Shown piece by piece: positions 1-7,239 of a stretch of DNA of 47,060 nt (positions within the stretch are counted from its first letter, which is position 1; each line of letters opens with the position of its first letter). Location: assembly GCA_016195565.1 (NCBI GenBank), contig JACPZK010000020.1, forward strand, positions 1-47,060, in the 5' to 3' direction. The position numbers and the translations under genes are program-made. The notes under the pieces are model-generated. The model was not told where the DNA came from, searched no databases, and saw only the letters and a program-made list of their open reading frames with translations. Source of the DNA: Nitrospirota bacterium. GTDB lineage: Bacteria; Nitrospirota; Thermodesulfovibrionia; Thermodesulfovibrionales; UBA1546.

Positions 1-79
1 CTGCTACTGACGCCTCATTCCTCAAGCCTGCCAATACCATTTTCTGCTTCTCTTCTGCGCTCCATTTCTTTCTTGCCAT
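1..79 (-). CDS. IS3-like transposase OrfA, N-terminal fragment
   Basis: The partial frame starts at ATG 79 and runs off the window. Its product begins MARKKWSAEEKQKMVLAG, which resembles the basic helix-turn-helix start of IS3-family OrfA proteins. A strong GGAGGA ribosome site lies just upstream but inside a 6-bp hairpin with a GNRA-like loop (85-100). The same fragment occurs at the right edge. The family call rests on about 26 residues and on the terminus sequence. Confidence 0.7.
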   Translation of the reverse strand, partial: MARKKWSAEEKQKMVLAGLRNEASVA

Positions 80-139
80 CTGCTTCCTCCTTCCGGAGGA
101 CTAACTTACCAGTTGTTCCTAATTTCGTCAAACCCTACA
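1..139 (-). mobile_element. End of an IS3-like insertion sequence (left copy, cut by window edge)
   Basis: Bases 3-139 are the exact reverse complement of 46924-47060. The element tip reads TGTAGGGTTTGACG, with the 5'-TG expected of IS3-family termini, and is followed by a short leader and a transposase start codon at 79 read leftward out of the window. The HNH reading frame on its right ends abruptly at this tip, which marks the insertion point at about 139/140. The other end of the element and any target duplication lie outside the window. Confidence 0.85.
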
Positions 140-657
140 TTCTTTTCATCTTTTGCCCAAGGAATAATATGACTTGCTACTAAGAGTTCCGCAATGCCTA
201 ATCCTGTGATACAACATTTTTGATTGTAAGATGAAAGAATTGCACTTCTGAAAAAATATTGATTTACTCTTGCTTTAATGATTGCTTCTCGCACTTTTCC
301 TTTTGGTAAGTCGGTAGCTTCAATGTGTGCAGTTTCTTCGATAGTTTTTTTGCTGAATTTTGCGATCAATAATTCACTTTCGTAGGCAAGCTTTTCCCAG
401 TTATTATTGAACTCGTTCCAGATATTCTCATCTAACTTGCTTGTATTTTCTAAACCAACAATCCCTCTCTTTTTTAATTCAGGGTCAAAACTTCCAAAGT
501 TGCCGATTTTCATTTTTACTGAGTTGGCACTTCTTCCAATAATTTTTGCTATACGAACAATATCGGGATGCGCAGAGCTAACCCTATTGAATGGAATTTT
601 GCAATAAAGATTAAATACAACGATTGTCTGTTCTCTCGTCCATTTGTCTATAGGCAT
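106..657 (-). pseudogene. HNH endonuclease gene truncated by the IS insertion
   Basis: The frame probably starts at MPIDKW (657); a longer start at 675 is possible. The C-terminal part has the beginning of an HNH nuclease domain: a KCCITG zinc-ligand-like stretch followed by LLVASHIIPWAKDEKN. In HNH nucleases of the putative-restriction-endonuclease type, the motif normally continues into an N-x-R-N-G-L/I-x-L segment with further metal ligands. Here the sequence passes into the IS tip after DEKN, and the last ten residues (VGFDEIRNNW) are encoded by the element. The catalytic domain is therefore incomplete and the protein is presumably inactive. The original target is unknown; a role in restriction or defence is only a family guess. 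Confidence 0.75.
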
Positions 658-706
658 ATTAATCCGTCGTCCCACTCATTGCCGAATACTCGCGTTTAAT
701 CATCTT

Positions 707-988
707 TTAATAACTATCTTTACGAGAATCGGCAGCTATCATGTAAACCATTCTTTCCTTTTCATTGATTTCATAAAAAAATCTATAGCCGCCTATCCTG
801 TACCGCCACGTATCAGGCTTATAGTTTTTTAATTTCTTAATATTTTTCCCGAGATACGGGTTGTTACGCAACTGGGGATATACATACTCCAATAATTTCT
901 TCCTGATTCTTTCACCCTGTCCCTCGAAATCCTGCGTCAGGTCTCCAAGAAATTGTTCAGTCTCAAAAATTCTGTATTTATCCAACAA
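707..988 (-). CDS. RelE/ParE-type toxin of a toxin-antitoxin pair
   Basis: This is a 93-residue basic protein. It has the compact RelE/ParE layout: an N-terminal helix pair, then strands with KKLKNYKPDTWRYRIGGYRFFYEI and an ending MVYMIAADSRKDSY. The segment W-R-Y-R-I-G-x-Y-R matches the conserved core strand of RelE-fold toxins that cleave mRNA or bind gyrase. Its start overlaps the end of the RHH gene by 11 bp, the usual coupling of antitoxin-first modules. Whether it is a ribosome-dependent RNase (RelE) or a gyrase poison (ParE) cannot be told from sequence alone. Confidence 0.8.
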   Translation of the reverse strand: MLDKYRIFETEQFLGDLTQDFEGQGERIRKKLLEYVYPQLRNNPYLGKNIKKLKNYKPDTWRYRIGGYRFFYEINEKERMVYMIAADSRKDSY

Positions 989-1220
989 GGGCGCCCTTTT
1001 TCATTTTTGCGTGGCTATGCCCCTTCTCAAGTTTTTTAAGCAGCTTTGTATTTGAAAATATCTCTTTCATTTCAAAGTCATCAACAAGCATATCTTCATC
1101 CAGTTTTTTTAAGGCGAGTGTTTCTATCAGATTGGACATGCTTCTATGCTCCTCGCTTGCAGCCTCGCTGAATTTCTTATAAATTTCATCTTCTAACCGT
1201 AAAGTTATCGTTTTTGGCAT
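978..1220 (-). CDS. Ribbon-helix-helix (CopG-like) antitoxin
   Basis: The 80-residue protein begins MPKTITLRLEDEIYKKF, a typical RHH strand-helix start, followed by EEHRSMSNLIETLALKKL, the second helix of CopG/MetJ-type DNA-binding proteins. The acidic and flexible C-terminal half (DEDMLVDDFEMKEIF) is where such antitoxins wrap their toxin. It lies upstream of and overlaps the RelE-like gene, so the two are probably one autoregulated transcript. A purine-rich ribosome site (GGAAGGTG) precedes the start. Confidence 0.8.
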   Translation of the reverse strand: MPKTITLRLEDEIYKKFSEAASEEHRSMSNLIETLALKKLDEDMLVDDFEMKEIFSNTKLLKKLEKGHSHAKMKKGALVG

Positions 1221-1381
1221 TTGCTTTCACCTTCCTTCATTTTCATTCTAAAATAGATTAATTCATTCAATATAAGTTTTTCAAGTAAATAAGATATAGG
1301 CGGGAATCAGCCTTTGTCGGTGTAAGCTGCCGTATGATACACATCATAAAAATATTTCCTGCAATATGTTAAAAATAAATC

Positions 1382-1624
1382 ATGTTAAAGGAAACGTGTC
1401 CGGGAAGCAGAGAGATAAGGAATCCGTATCCTGAGGAGATAAAGTGCATTGTCTGCGGAGGGACAACAGAGATATGGACTGACGAGCCTGAGACTATTTG
1501 CAAAACATGCGGAGGCACTGTTTCAAGGGATATGCGTATGACCTGTATAAAGTGGTGCCCAGCGGCAAAAGAATGTGTCGGCACTGAGAAATATGAAAGG
1601 CTAATCAAGGCGCTGAAAGATTAA
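1382..1624 (+). CDS. Small cysteine-rich zinc-ribbon protein
   Basis: This is an 80-residue soluble protein with nine cysteines. They include two CxxC knuckles (CIVCGG near residue 22 and CKTCGG near 40), which make a likely zinc ribbon, and a later CIKWCPAAKEC cluster. Short proteins of this pattern (CPGS start, CxxC pair, WC-x4-C ending) are, from memory, common conserved hypotheticals in anaerobic bacteria. No enzymatic domain is visible. It stands alone between the toxin-antitoxin pair and a repeat element. There is no strong ribosome site before the ATG. Zinc binding is inferred and the function unknown. Confidence 0.65.
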   Translation: MLKETCPGSREIRNPYPEEIKCIVCGGTTEIWTDEPETICKTCGGTVSRDMRMTCIKWCPAAKECVGTEKYERLIKALKD

Positions 1625-1628
1625 TTAA

Positions 1629-1791
1629 AGCTGACGGCTTCGTAAAAAGTCCGTATGCTGCGTTGCGCTGCATCCTTCGTCACTGCGACGTACAGGAAGT
1701 ACGCCTCATTCCTCAAGATTTGCGCGCCTTGCCTTCGGAGCTTTTTACTTTGCCGTCCGATTTCCCGACTTTTTACGAGTTTGTCAAAGCT
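1629..1791. repeat. MITE-like element with terminal inverted repeats
   Basis: The two ends share an inverted repeat: AGCT, a variable 7-9 bases, then TCGTAAAAAGTC at the left (1629-1653), and its complement at the right (1765-1791). The roughly 110-bp interior is GC-richer than the flanks and codes for nothing plausible. The size and structure fit a non-autonomous miniature element. It lies directly downstream of the zinc-ribbon gene and 9 bp beyond the stop of the thioredoxin reductase-like gene. Confidence 0.6.
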
Positions 1792-1800
1792 GATTCCTGC

Positions 1801-2742
1801 CTATTTCCCCCAGTCGTATCTCCTTCTGCTTCTGTGCGTGATAAATCTTTCAGCAGAGAGGGCTGCCACGCAGCCGTTTGCCGCAGAGACAACAACCTGC
1901 CTTACCTCTGTGCATGTCATATCGCCTGCAGCGAACACGCCGGGGATTGACATCTCCATCATCCTGTTAGTGATGATGCATTCTTCCTCGCTGAGTTCAA
2001 CATTGCCGCCGAGGAAATCTACTATAGGTTTATTCCCGTGAAGGTATACAAAAACCCCTGAAACCTCAAGGGAAGTCTCTTTTTTGTCTGCACCGGACAT
2101 CTTTATCCGTTCAACAACTTCATTGCCCTCTATTGCTGTCACTGACTGTCCGAGGAGGATTTTAAGGTGTGGTTCGCTTAATGCAGGATAGTCATCTTCA
2201 ACCTTTAGTCTTGATGACGGCGAGATGAGATAAACAATCGCTGCAAATTTTGTCAGGAGCCCTGCCTCTTTCACTGCCTCTTCAGAATCTCCTATTACGC
2301 ATACTGTTTTGCCTTTATAGAACGCAGCATCGCATATTGCGCAGTAACTTACTCCCTTTCCGAGGAATTCCGCCTCGCCTTTAATTGTGGGTTTCCTGCC
2401 CATGGAGCCTGTTGCCATGATTACAGTCTTCCCGCTGTAGTTCTTATCCATTGTAAAGACTTCTTTTACATTACTGCTGAGATTTACCCCTATGACCTGA
2501 ATCTCAGCGTATTCAGCGCCGAAATTAATTGCCTGTTTTCTGAATATGTCTAAGAGTTCTTTTCCTGTGAGCGGTTCGGAAAGGCCCGGATAGTTTTCTA
2601 TCCTGTGCGCAAATGCAAGGGCGCCTGCTGTTTTGGATTTATCAAGGACAATTGTTTTCAGTTTTGCCCTTGCCGCATACTGCGCAGCGGAAAGGCCTGC
2701 AGGCCCTCCGCCTATAATTATCACATCATAAAGGTCGCTCAT
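1801..2742 (-). CDS. trxB: Thioredoxin reductase-like flavoprotein
   Basis: The 313 residues match the low-molecular-weight thioredoxin reductase family in length and order. There is an FAD-binding GGGPAG at residue 12, a redox-active CAIC at about 134-137, and a C-terminal FAD motif GVFAAGD followed by RQVVVSAANG. The nucleotide-binding part is divergent: the usual GGGDSAxEEA reads IGDSEEAVKEA and the HRRxxxR NADPH motif is replaced by SPSSRLKVE. The electron donor may therefore not be NADPH. Within the family, enzymes using ferredoxin, NADH or other donors have lost these residues. It lies 31 bp after the CBS gene and is probably co-transcribed. The redox partner is not in the window. Confidence 0.8.
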   Translation of the reverse strand: MSDLYDVIIIGGGPAGLSAAQYAARAKLKTIVLDKSKTAGALAFAHRIENYPGLSEPLTGKELLDIFRKQAINFGAEYAEIQVIGVNLSSNVKEVFTMDKNYSGKTVIMATGSMGRKPTIKGEAEFLGKGVSYCAICDAAFYKGKTVCVIGDSEEAVKEAGLLTKFAAIVYLISPSSRLKVEDDYPALSEPHLKILLGQSVTAIEGNEVVERIKMSGADKKETSLEVSGVFVYLHGNKPIVDFLGGNVELSEEECIITNRMMEMSIPGVFAAGDMTCTEVRQVVVSAANGCVAALSAERFITHRSRRRYDWGK

Positions 2743-2773
2743 TTTTATTCAATAATTATAACAGAAAATGTTT

Positions 2774-3241
2774 TTATTGTGCTCTGCCCGTAATTCCCTT
2801 GATTAAATCTATTTTGCCGATTATGCCGATAATTTTTTTCTCATTTTTCCCTTTAACAACAGGAATAAGATGTACCTTCTTTTCAGACATTATAGTGGAG
2901 ACGTCCTGCACAGGCGTGTCTTCAGTAACAGTTATGACCTCTTTTGTATATATGTCATTCACTGCAATCGCTGTCATTTTTTTAATCTCTTTTTCTATCT
3001 TGCCGGGGCTTTCAAGCATGATAAACGCGTCAAAGAGTCTCATTACGGTCGGAATGTGAAGCCTTTTGTCCCGGCTTATCAGGTCGTTTTCTGTGACTAT
3101 GCCGATCAAGTCCCCATCATCATTCACAACAGGGACGCCGCTGATTTTATGCTCCATGAGTATCCGGGCCAGTTCTTCTATTGTGGTTGCTGCTCCGACT
3201 GTTGTCACATTCTTTGTCATTATGTCTTTAGCTGTCAGCAT
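2774..3241 (-). CDS. Tandem CBS-domain protein
   Basis: This 155-residue cytoplasmic protein is made almost entirely of two CBS domains. The first begins AKDIMTKNVTTV and contains HKISGVPVVNDDGDLIGIVTENDLI; the second begins NDIYTKEVITV and contains KKVHLIPVVKG. CBS pairs form a Bateman module that binds adenine nucleotides and signals energy state. No enzymatic domain is fused to it, so it presumably acts on a partner. The start has an AAGGAG ribosome site and a sigma70-like promoter (3269-3297). The thioredoxin reductase-like gene follows in the same direction. Confidence 0.85.
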   Translation of the reverse strand: MLTAKDIMTKNVTTVGAATTIEELARILMEHKISGVPVVNDDGDLIGIVTENDLISRDKRLHIPTVMRLFDAFIMLESPGKIEKEIKKMTAIAVNDIYTKEVITVTEDTPVQDVSTIMSEKKVHLIPVVKGKNEKKIIGIIGKIDLIKGITGRAQ

Positions 3242-3268
3242 TGTTTCTCCTTATCATCTTTTAGAGAT

Positions 3269-3297
3269 ATAATACTGTGTGCAGGAAGCAAAATCAA
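3269..3297 (-). promoter_or_regulatory. Sigma70-like promoter of the CBS-trxB operon
   Basis: On the minus strand TTGATT (3297-3292) is followed after 17 bases by TATTAT (3274-3269), with the CBS start codon 28 bases further on. It overlaps the stop codon of the upstream radical SAM gene, which suggests the CBS-trxB pair has its own promoter. The call is based on sequence match only. Confidence 0.5.
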
Positions 3298-4805
3298 TTG
3301 AAAGATGTCCCCTGTTCATAGAATAGCTTAAGATGTTTGTATACGACGAGGTGCATGAGTACCGTCTGCACATGCTGAGGGTTGTGCAGGAGTGTTTGAA
3401 CAATAATCCGCATGAACATATATATTCGCCGCAGATCAGTTGATAAAACATAGTAGTTAACGAGCCGAAGCAATGTTAATATTCCTTTTTTACTGATTTT
3501 TGTCCGGCCTTTGATGCCGTGCTTTCCCCCAAGTTTAACAGCACTTATCAGTCTTTCAGCAAAATTATCGTAACTGTAGAGATTTCGCACCAGATACCTG
3601 TATCCTTCTGCAAGCTCCTCAGAACTCATATTAACAGGCTTGATGTTTGTATGTATGAGACTGTCCGCTTTTCCCCTGATGCCTCCTGCCTCATTGTCTC
3701 TTAATCTTCCCTCCTGTGTTATGCGCTCATACAACGGCGTCCCGGGGATGGCCTGTAGTATTCCAACCATGACTACAGGAATCGATGCTGCCTGTATAAA
3801 CCCGAGCTGCTCATTGAATATATTCGTGTCATCGCTGTCAAAGCCGACAATAAAAGAGCCCCATACGATTATGTTGTTTGACTGGATGCGGCGAACCGCA
3901 TCCAGCAGGTCTATCTTGGTATTCTGGTTTTTTTTTGCCATTGTCAGGCTGAGTTCACTGGGAGTCTCGATGCCGACAAATACACGCCGGAAGTTTGCCT
4001 TGTTCATGAGAATGAGAAGCTCTTCATCACGCGAAATATCTATTGTGAACTGGCAGCTGAAATAAACCCGATAGTCAATGGCTTTGACAAAGCGCTTGAT
4101 TTCAACAAGAAGATCCAAGGCCCTTTTACGATTCCCGAAGAAGTTGTCATCAATGATAAAGATGGAATCCGCGCCCAGTGCGTAGAGGCTGCGAATCTCC
4201 GTCATCACCTGTTCCACTGATTTATTCCGGGGCCGCTTGCCCAGCCGAATTGGTATTTCGCAGAACTCGCACGAGTGCGGACAGCCGCGCGATGTTTCAA
4301 TGATTGCCGTTGAATATGCCGAAAGCTCAAGCAACTCGAAGCGGGGAGCAGGAGAAGCGCCTAAATCCACAAACCCGTCCTGTGCGTATAAAGGCTGAAC
4401 AGTGCCTGATTGAAAATCGCGGATGAATGACGGCCAGGTATATTCAGCCTCTCCCAGAAAAACTATATCGGCATGTTCCGCACACTCGCCGAGATTTGAT
4501 TTTTGGACGAGCGGCCCTCCGATTGCCACAGTTTTTCCCTTACTGCGGAATAAGTCTGCCAGTTGATAAACCCGCTCCTTCTGGATGTGGTAGCCGGTAA
4601 TGCCTACTATATCGGCATCCGTGTCAAAATCAACGGGTTTGACATTTTCGTCGCATATGACGACATCATGTTCCCTTGGAGTTAAAGCGGCTAAAGTGGC
4701 AAGCGATAACGGCGGGAAAGGGAATACATTGCCGTCAATGTCTCTGGAATAAGAAAAGTCCCACAGCGAAAGTGGCAAGCGCGGATTGATAAGACATATT
4801 TTCAT
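3294..4805 (-). CDS. B12-binding radical SAM protein (DUF4070 type), second of two
   Basis: The protein has 503 residues. Its N-terminal 150 form a cobalamin-binding-like Rossmann domain (MKICLINPRLP at the start, DADIVGITGY, then VAIGGPLV and IVFLGEAEYTWPSFI). Residues about 170-400 form the radical SAM barrel, with the 4Fe-4S motif C-x3-C-x2-C in RGCPHSCEFCEIP. The rest resembles the DUF4070 tail of this class, to which hopanoid and lipid-modifying methylases such as HpnP belong. Its start overlaps the stop of its upstream paralogue by 4 bp. The substrate is unknown; the class acts on unreactive C-H positions of lipids, peptides or tetrapyrroles. Coupling to an Lgt-like membrane protein makes a lipid or lipoprotein substrate attractive. 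Confidence 0.85.
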   Translation of the reverse strand: MKICLINPRLPLSLWDFSYSRDIDGNVFPFPPLSLATLAALTPREHDVVICDENVKPVDFDTDADIVGITGYHIQKERVYQLADLFRSKGKTVAIGGPLVQKSNLGECAEHADIVFLGEAEYTWPSFIRDFQSGTVQPLYAQDGFVDLGASPAPRFELLELSAYSTAIIETSRGCPHSCEFCEIPIRLGKRPRNKSVEQVMTEIRSLYALGADSIFIIDDNFFGNRKRALDLLVEIKRFVKAIDYRVYFSCQFTIDISRDEELLILMNKANFRRVFVGIETPSELSLTMAKKNQNTKIDLLDAVRRIQSNNIIVWGSFIVGFDSDDTNIFNEQLGFIQAASIPVVMVGILQAIPGTPLYERITQEGRLRDNEAGGIRGKADSLIHTNIKPVNMSSEELAEGYRYLVRNLYSYDNFAERLISAVKLGGKHGIKGRTKISKKGILTLLRLVNYYVLSTDLRRIYMFMRIIVQTLLHNPQHVQTVLMHLVVYKHLKLFYEQGTSFN

Positions 4806-6331
4806 CTTTTGGATTCACAGATCTCCGCTATTCTGTAGTAGTGCGTCTGCATGTGCTTGTATGCCAGCAAATGAAAAACAGTCTCATCCAGATTCCGCAG
4901 CCTGTGAGACGCTAGAGACTTAAGAACATGGAAAAACATTTTGCGCGTTTTCCTGTCAGCTCGGAACAGGTAAAACGAAAGCATGCGAATCAGTATCATT
5001 GCTGTCTTTAGATTGAGGACAGGCATTGATGATGTCAGGTTTCTGGTGTTAGAGCCGATATACTGAATCATCTTGGCCCTGAAGGATTCCGGCGAGAACA
5101 TTTTTCTCAGAATGCGCGCAAAGTTTTTCTCAAGCTCTTCCTCGCTCATCTTCTGCGGAATCAGGTTCGTTGCCTTGGAGACTTCTTCTTCGCTGAGTGC
5201 GGTCAGTCCGAGTAAGGAGGGGAGCCGCAGCAGCCTGTTTGTCTCCAGCGCGCGCCGGTAAAGGGGGGTTTCCGGAAGCGCCTGCAGCAGTCCTACCTGT
5301 ACAGGGATAAAGTTGGTATCCCGGATAAACTCAAGCTGCCTGTCAAAAGACGACAGGTCATCACTTTCAAGCCCGAACATGATGCCGGCCCACACCGTGA
5401 TGCCGTAGGACTTGATCTTTTCAACAGCGCGGGTTATGTCCATATCTATCTGATGTCTCTTGTTCAGTTCGCTCAGTTTGCCTTTGTCTCCGGTCTCTAT
5501 TCCTATGAACAGCCGGAGAAAGTTTGCTGCCCGGAATAAATCCAGCAGTTCATCATCGTTCGCCACATCCAGGGCCGCCTGAGTATAAAAGTACATCTTA
5601 GTCGGAAGAGAAGGAAGCAGGGCGGCTATCTCTTTTAGCAGGGTTTTGGCATACGGCTTGTTGCCTGCAAAATTGTCATCCACAATAAATACCGAATCAT
5701 TGCCGAGTCCTGAAAGAATTCTTATTTCGCTGAGAACCTGTTCTATTTTTTTAGAGCGGGGTTGGCCGCCGTACTTTATAGGAATATCACAAAAGTCGCA
5801 CCGGTAAGGGCATCCCCGCGTTACCTGAATGCATCCGCTTGCGTACTGGCCTGATTTCAGCAGATGAAAATGAGGAACGGGAGAGTCCTCAATATTTATA
5901 AATTCTTTTTGATGGTATATGCTCTTTTGTTTCCCCTGCTTGAAATCATCTATGAATGCAGGCCAGGTATATTCAGCCTCGCCGATAAAAACCACATCCG
6001 CGTACGTTTTGCATTCCTCAAGCATATCGAATGTGATTGGCCCGCCGAGGGCAACAAGCTTTCCGCGCTTTCTGTACTCGTTTGCTAATTCAAAAACCCT
6101 CTTTCTCTGGGGTACGGAGCCGGTCAAAGCAATAATATCAGCATCGGTTTCAAAACTTACAGCCTCAACATTTTCATCAATAAGCCCGACGGCGCAGTCA
6201 GGAGGGGTCAGGGCTGCCAGCGTAGGAAGAGATAACGGCATGTGAGAATATTTTACGCCTACAAGGTCCATGCAATGATGAAAGTTCATTGAATGGGGGT
6301 GATGCTTTGGATTGATGAAGGTTATTTTCAT
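4802..6331 (-). CDS. B12-binding radical SAM protein (DUF4070 type), first of two
   Basis: This 509-residue protein is a paralogue of the gene that follows. It has a similar B12-binding domain (MKITFINPKHHPHSMNF start, DADIIALTGS, LVALGGPI, FIGEAEYTWPAFI), the radical SAM cluster motif in RGCPYRCDFCDIP near residue 175, a barrel strand DSVFIVDDNFAGNK, and a DUF4070-like tail. Length, order and motifs match along the whole length, so the pair probably arose by tandem duplication and may perform two successive steps. It begins directly after the stop of the Lgt-like gene (1 bp apart), which indicates translational coupling in a three-gene operon. The substrate is not evident. Confidence 0.85.
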   Translation of the reverse strand: MKITFINPKHHPHSMNFHHCMDLVGVKYSHMPLSLPTLAALTPPDCAVGLIDENVEAVSFETDADIIALTGSVPQRKRVFELANEYRKRGKLVALGGPITFDMLEECKTYADVVFIGEAEYTWPAFIDDFKQGKQKSIYHQKEFINIEDSPVPHFHLLKSGQYASGCIQVTRGCPYRCDFCDIPIKYGGQPRSKKIEQVLSEIRILSGLGNDSVFIVDDNFAGNKPYAKTLLKEIAALLPSLPTKMYFYTQAALDVANDDELLDLFRAANFLRLFIGIETGDKGKLSELNKRHQIDMDITRAVEKIKSYGITVWAGIMFGLESDDLSSFDRQLEFIRDTNFIPVQVGLLQALPETPLYRRALETNRLLRLPSLLGLTALSEEEVSKATNLIPQKMSEEELEKNFARILRKMFSPESFRAKMIQYIGSNTRNLTSSMPVLNLKTAMILIRMLSFYLFRADRKTRKMFFHVLKSLASHRLRNLDETVFHLLAYKHMQTHYYRIAEICESKR

Positions 6332-7168
6332 TTAAATACTTTCCTTATTACGTGATAGATTTTGATACCGCCTGTATAGGCTAAAGCAAAGCCAGAGTGA
6401 AAAAAACAGAAAGAGGACCAGTGTAGCCATCTGCCATGCGTTAAAAATAGTATTGCCTATCATTTCATCTTTCCTCATAAACTCTAAAAAAAAGCGCCCG
6501 CCCGAATACAGAGTGCCTGCAGAGGCAAAGACCGTCCCCGGATACAGTGCCCATTTTTCACGCTTGTGATACATGATTTCAGTAATCACTAATATAGCAA
6601 AAGCCTCAAGCATAAACAATAAAGGCAGATTCCATACGAGGCTGTCATGAGGCATGCCGTGATAGTCGTGCCGTATCTGTGAAGACGGAATATAAAAATC
6701 AAGGGGAAGCGTAAAGACAGAGAGAAATGAGGTTTTAATCGAGTCAGGCGCTATTTTTCCATAACAACACCCATTCAAAAGACATCCTATCCGGCCCAAC
6801 AGGACCGAAAGAGGAAAAGTGAACGCAACTGCATCCATAAGCTGCATGGGCGGAATTTTCATCACATACTTGATATAAAGAAGACTATACAGCAGGACCG
6901 ATATAATGCTGCCTATTACGGTAAGTCCCGAAAAGGGATAAGAAGTGCTTTCTGCTCCTGCAAGAACCGGGATTATTTTATTAAAAAGGTGAGCTCCTAA
7001 GGTGCCGACCGGCAAGGCAAATAATAACCACGGGAAAATTGTATAGAAAGGATAACCCAGTTTTTTTGAGCGTATCAGAAAGAGAATCCAGCAGATCACT
7101 ACACTGCCGAGCGCGGCGAGCCGCCAAGTAGAAATTTCCAGACTGCCGAAATAAATAGAAGGTAACAT
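6332..7168 (-). CDS. Divergent Lgt-like (prolipoprotein diacylglyceryl transferase family) membrane protein
   Basis: The protein has 278 residues and about seven predicted membrane segments. It has the Lgt family signature GRIGCLLNGCCYG (near residue 144) and the later GGRFFLEFMRKDE stretch, which corresponds to the region with the essential Arg239 of E. coli Lgt. The loop that normally carries an invariant-looking His (GG-x-S-x-H-GG, His103 in E. coli) here reads SGLTVIGSI, with no histidine. It is therefore uncertain that this protein transfers diacylglycerol to lipoproteins. It may be a paralogue that uses another lipid or acceptor. It heads an operon with two B12-binding radical SAM genes. 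Confidence 0.75.
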   Translation of the reverse strand: MLPSIYFGSLEISTWRLAALGSVVICWILFLIRSKKLGYPFYTIFPWLLFALPVGTLGAHLFNKIIPVLAGAESTSYPFSGLTVIGSIISVLLYSLLYIKYVMKIPPMQLMDAVAFTFPLSVLLGRIGCLLNGCCYGKIAPDSIKTSFLSVFTLPLDFYIPSSQIRHDYHGMPHDSLVWNLPLLFMLEAFAILVITEIMYHKREKWALYPGTVFASAGTLYSGGRFFLEFMRKDEMIGNTIFNAWQMATLVLFLFFSLWLCFSLYRRYQNLSRNKESI

Positions 7169-7239
7169 TTCAGATGGAAGACGTTAAATGAAAGACATTA
7201 TTATGGAACCCGCGCTTTAATTTGCCGGGAGGTGAATCC

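Noticed and set aside
1-139. Terminal repeats as a sign of a circular or linear replicon
   Set aside because: The ends are inverted and contain the start of a transposase gene, which fits IS copies better than genome termini.
1655-2041. Open frames on the plus strand over the MITE and the end of trxB
   Set aside because: They overlap a non-coding repeat and run antisense to a well-supported gene.
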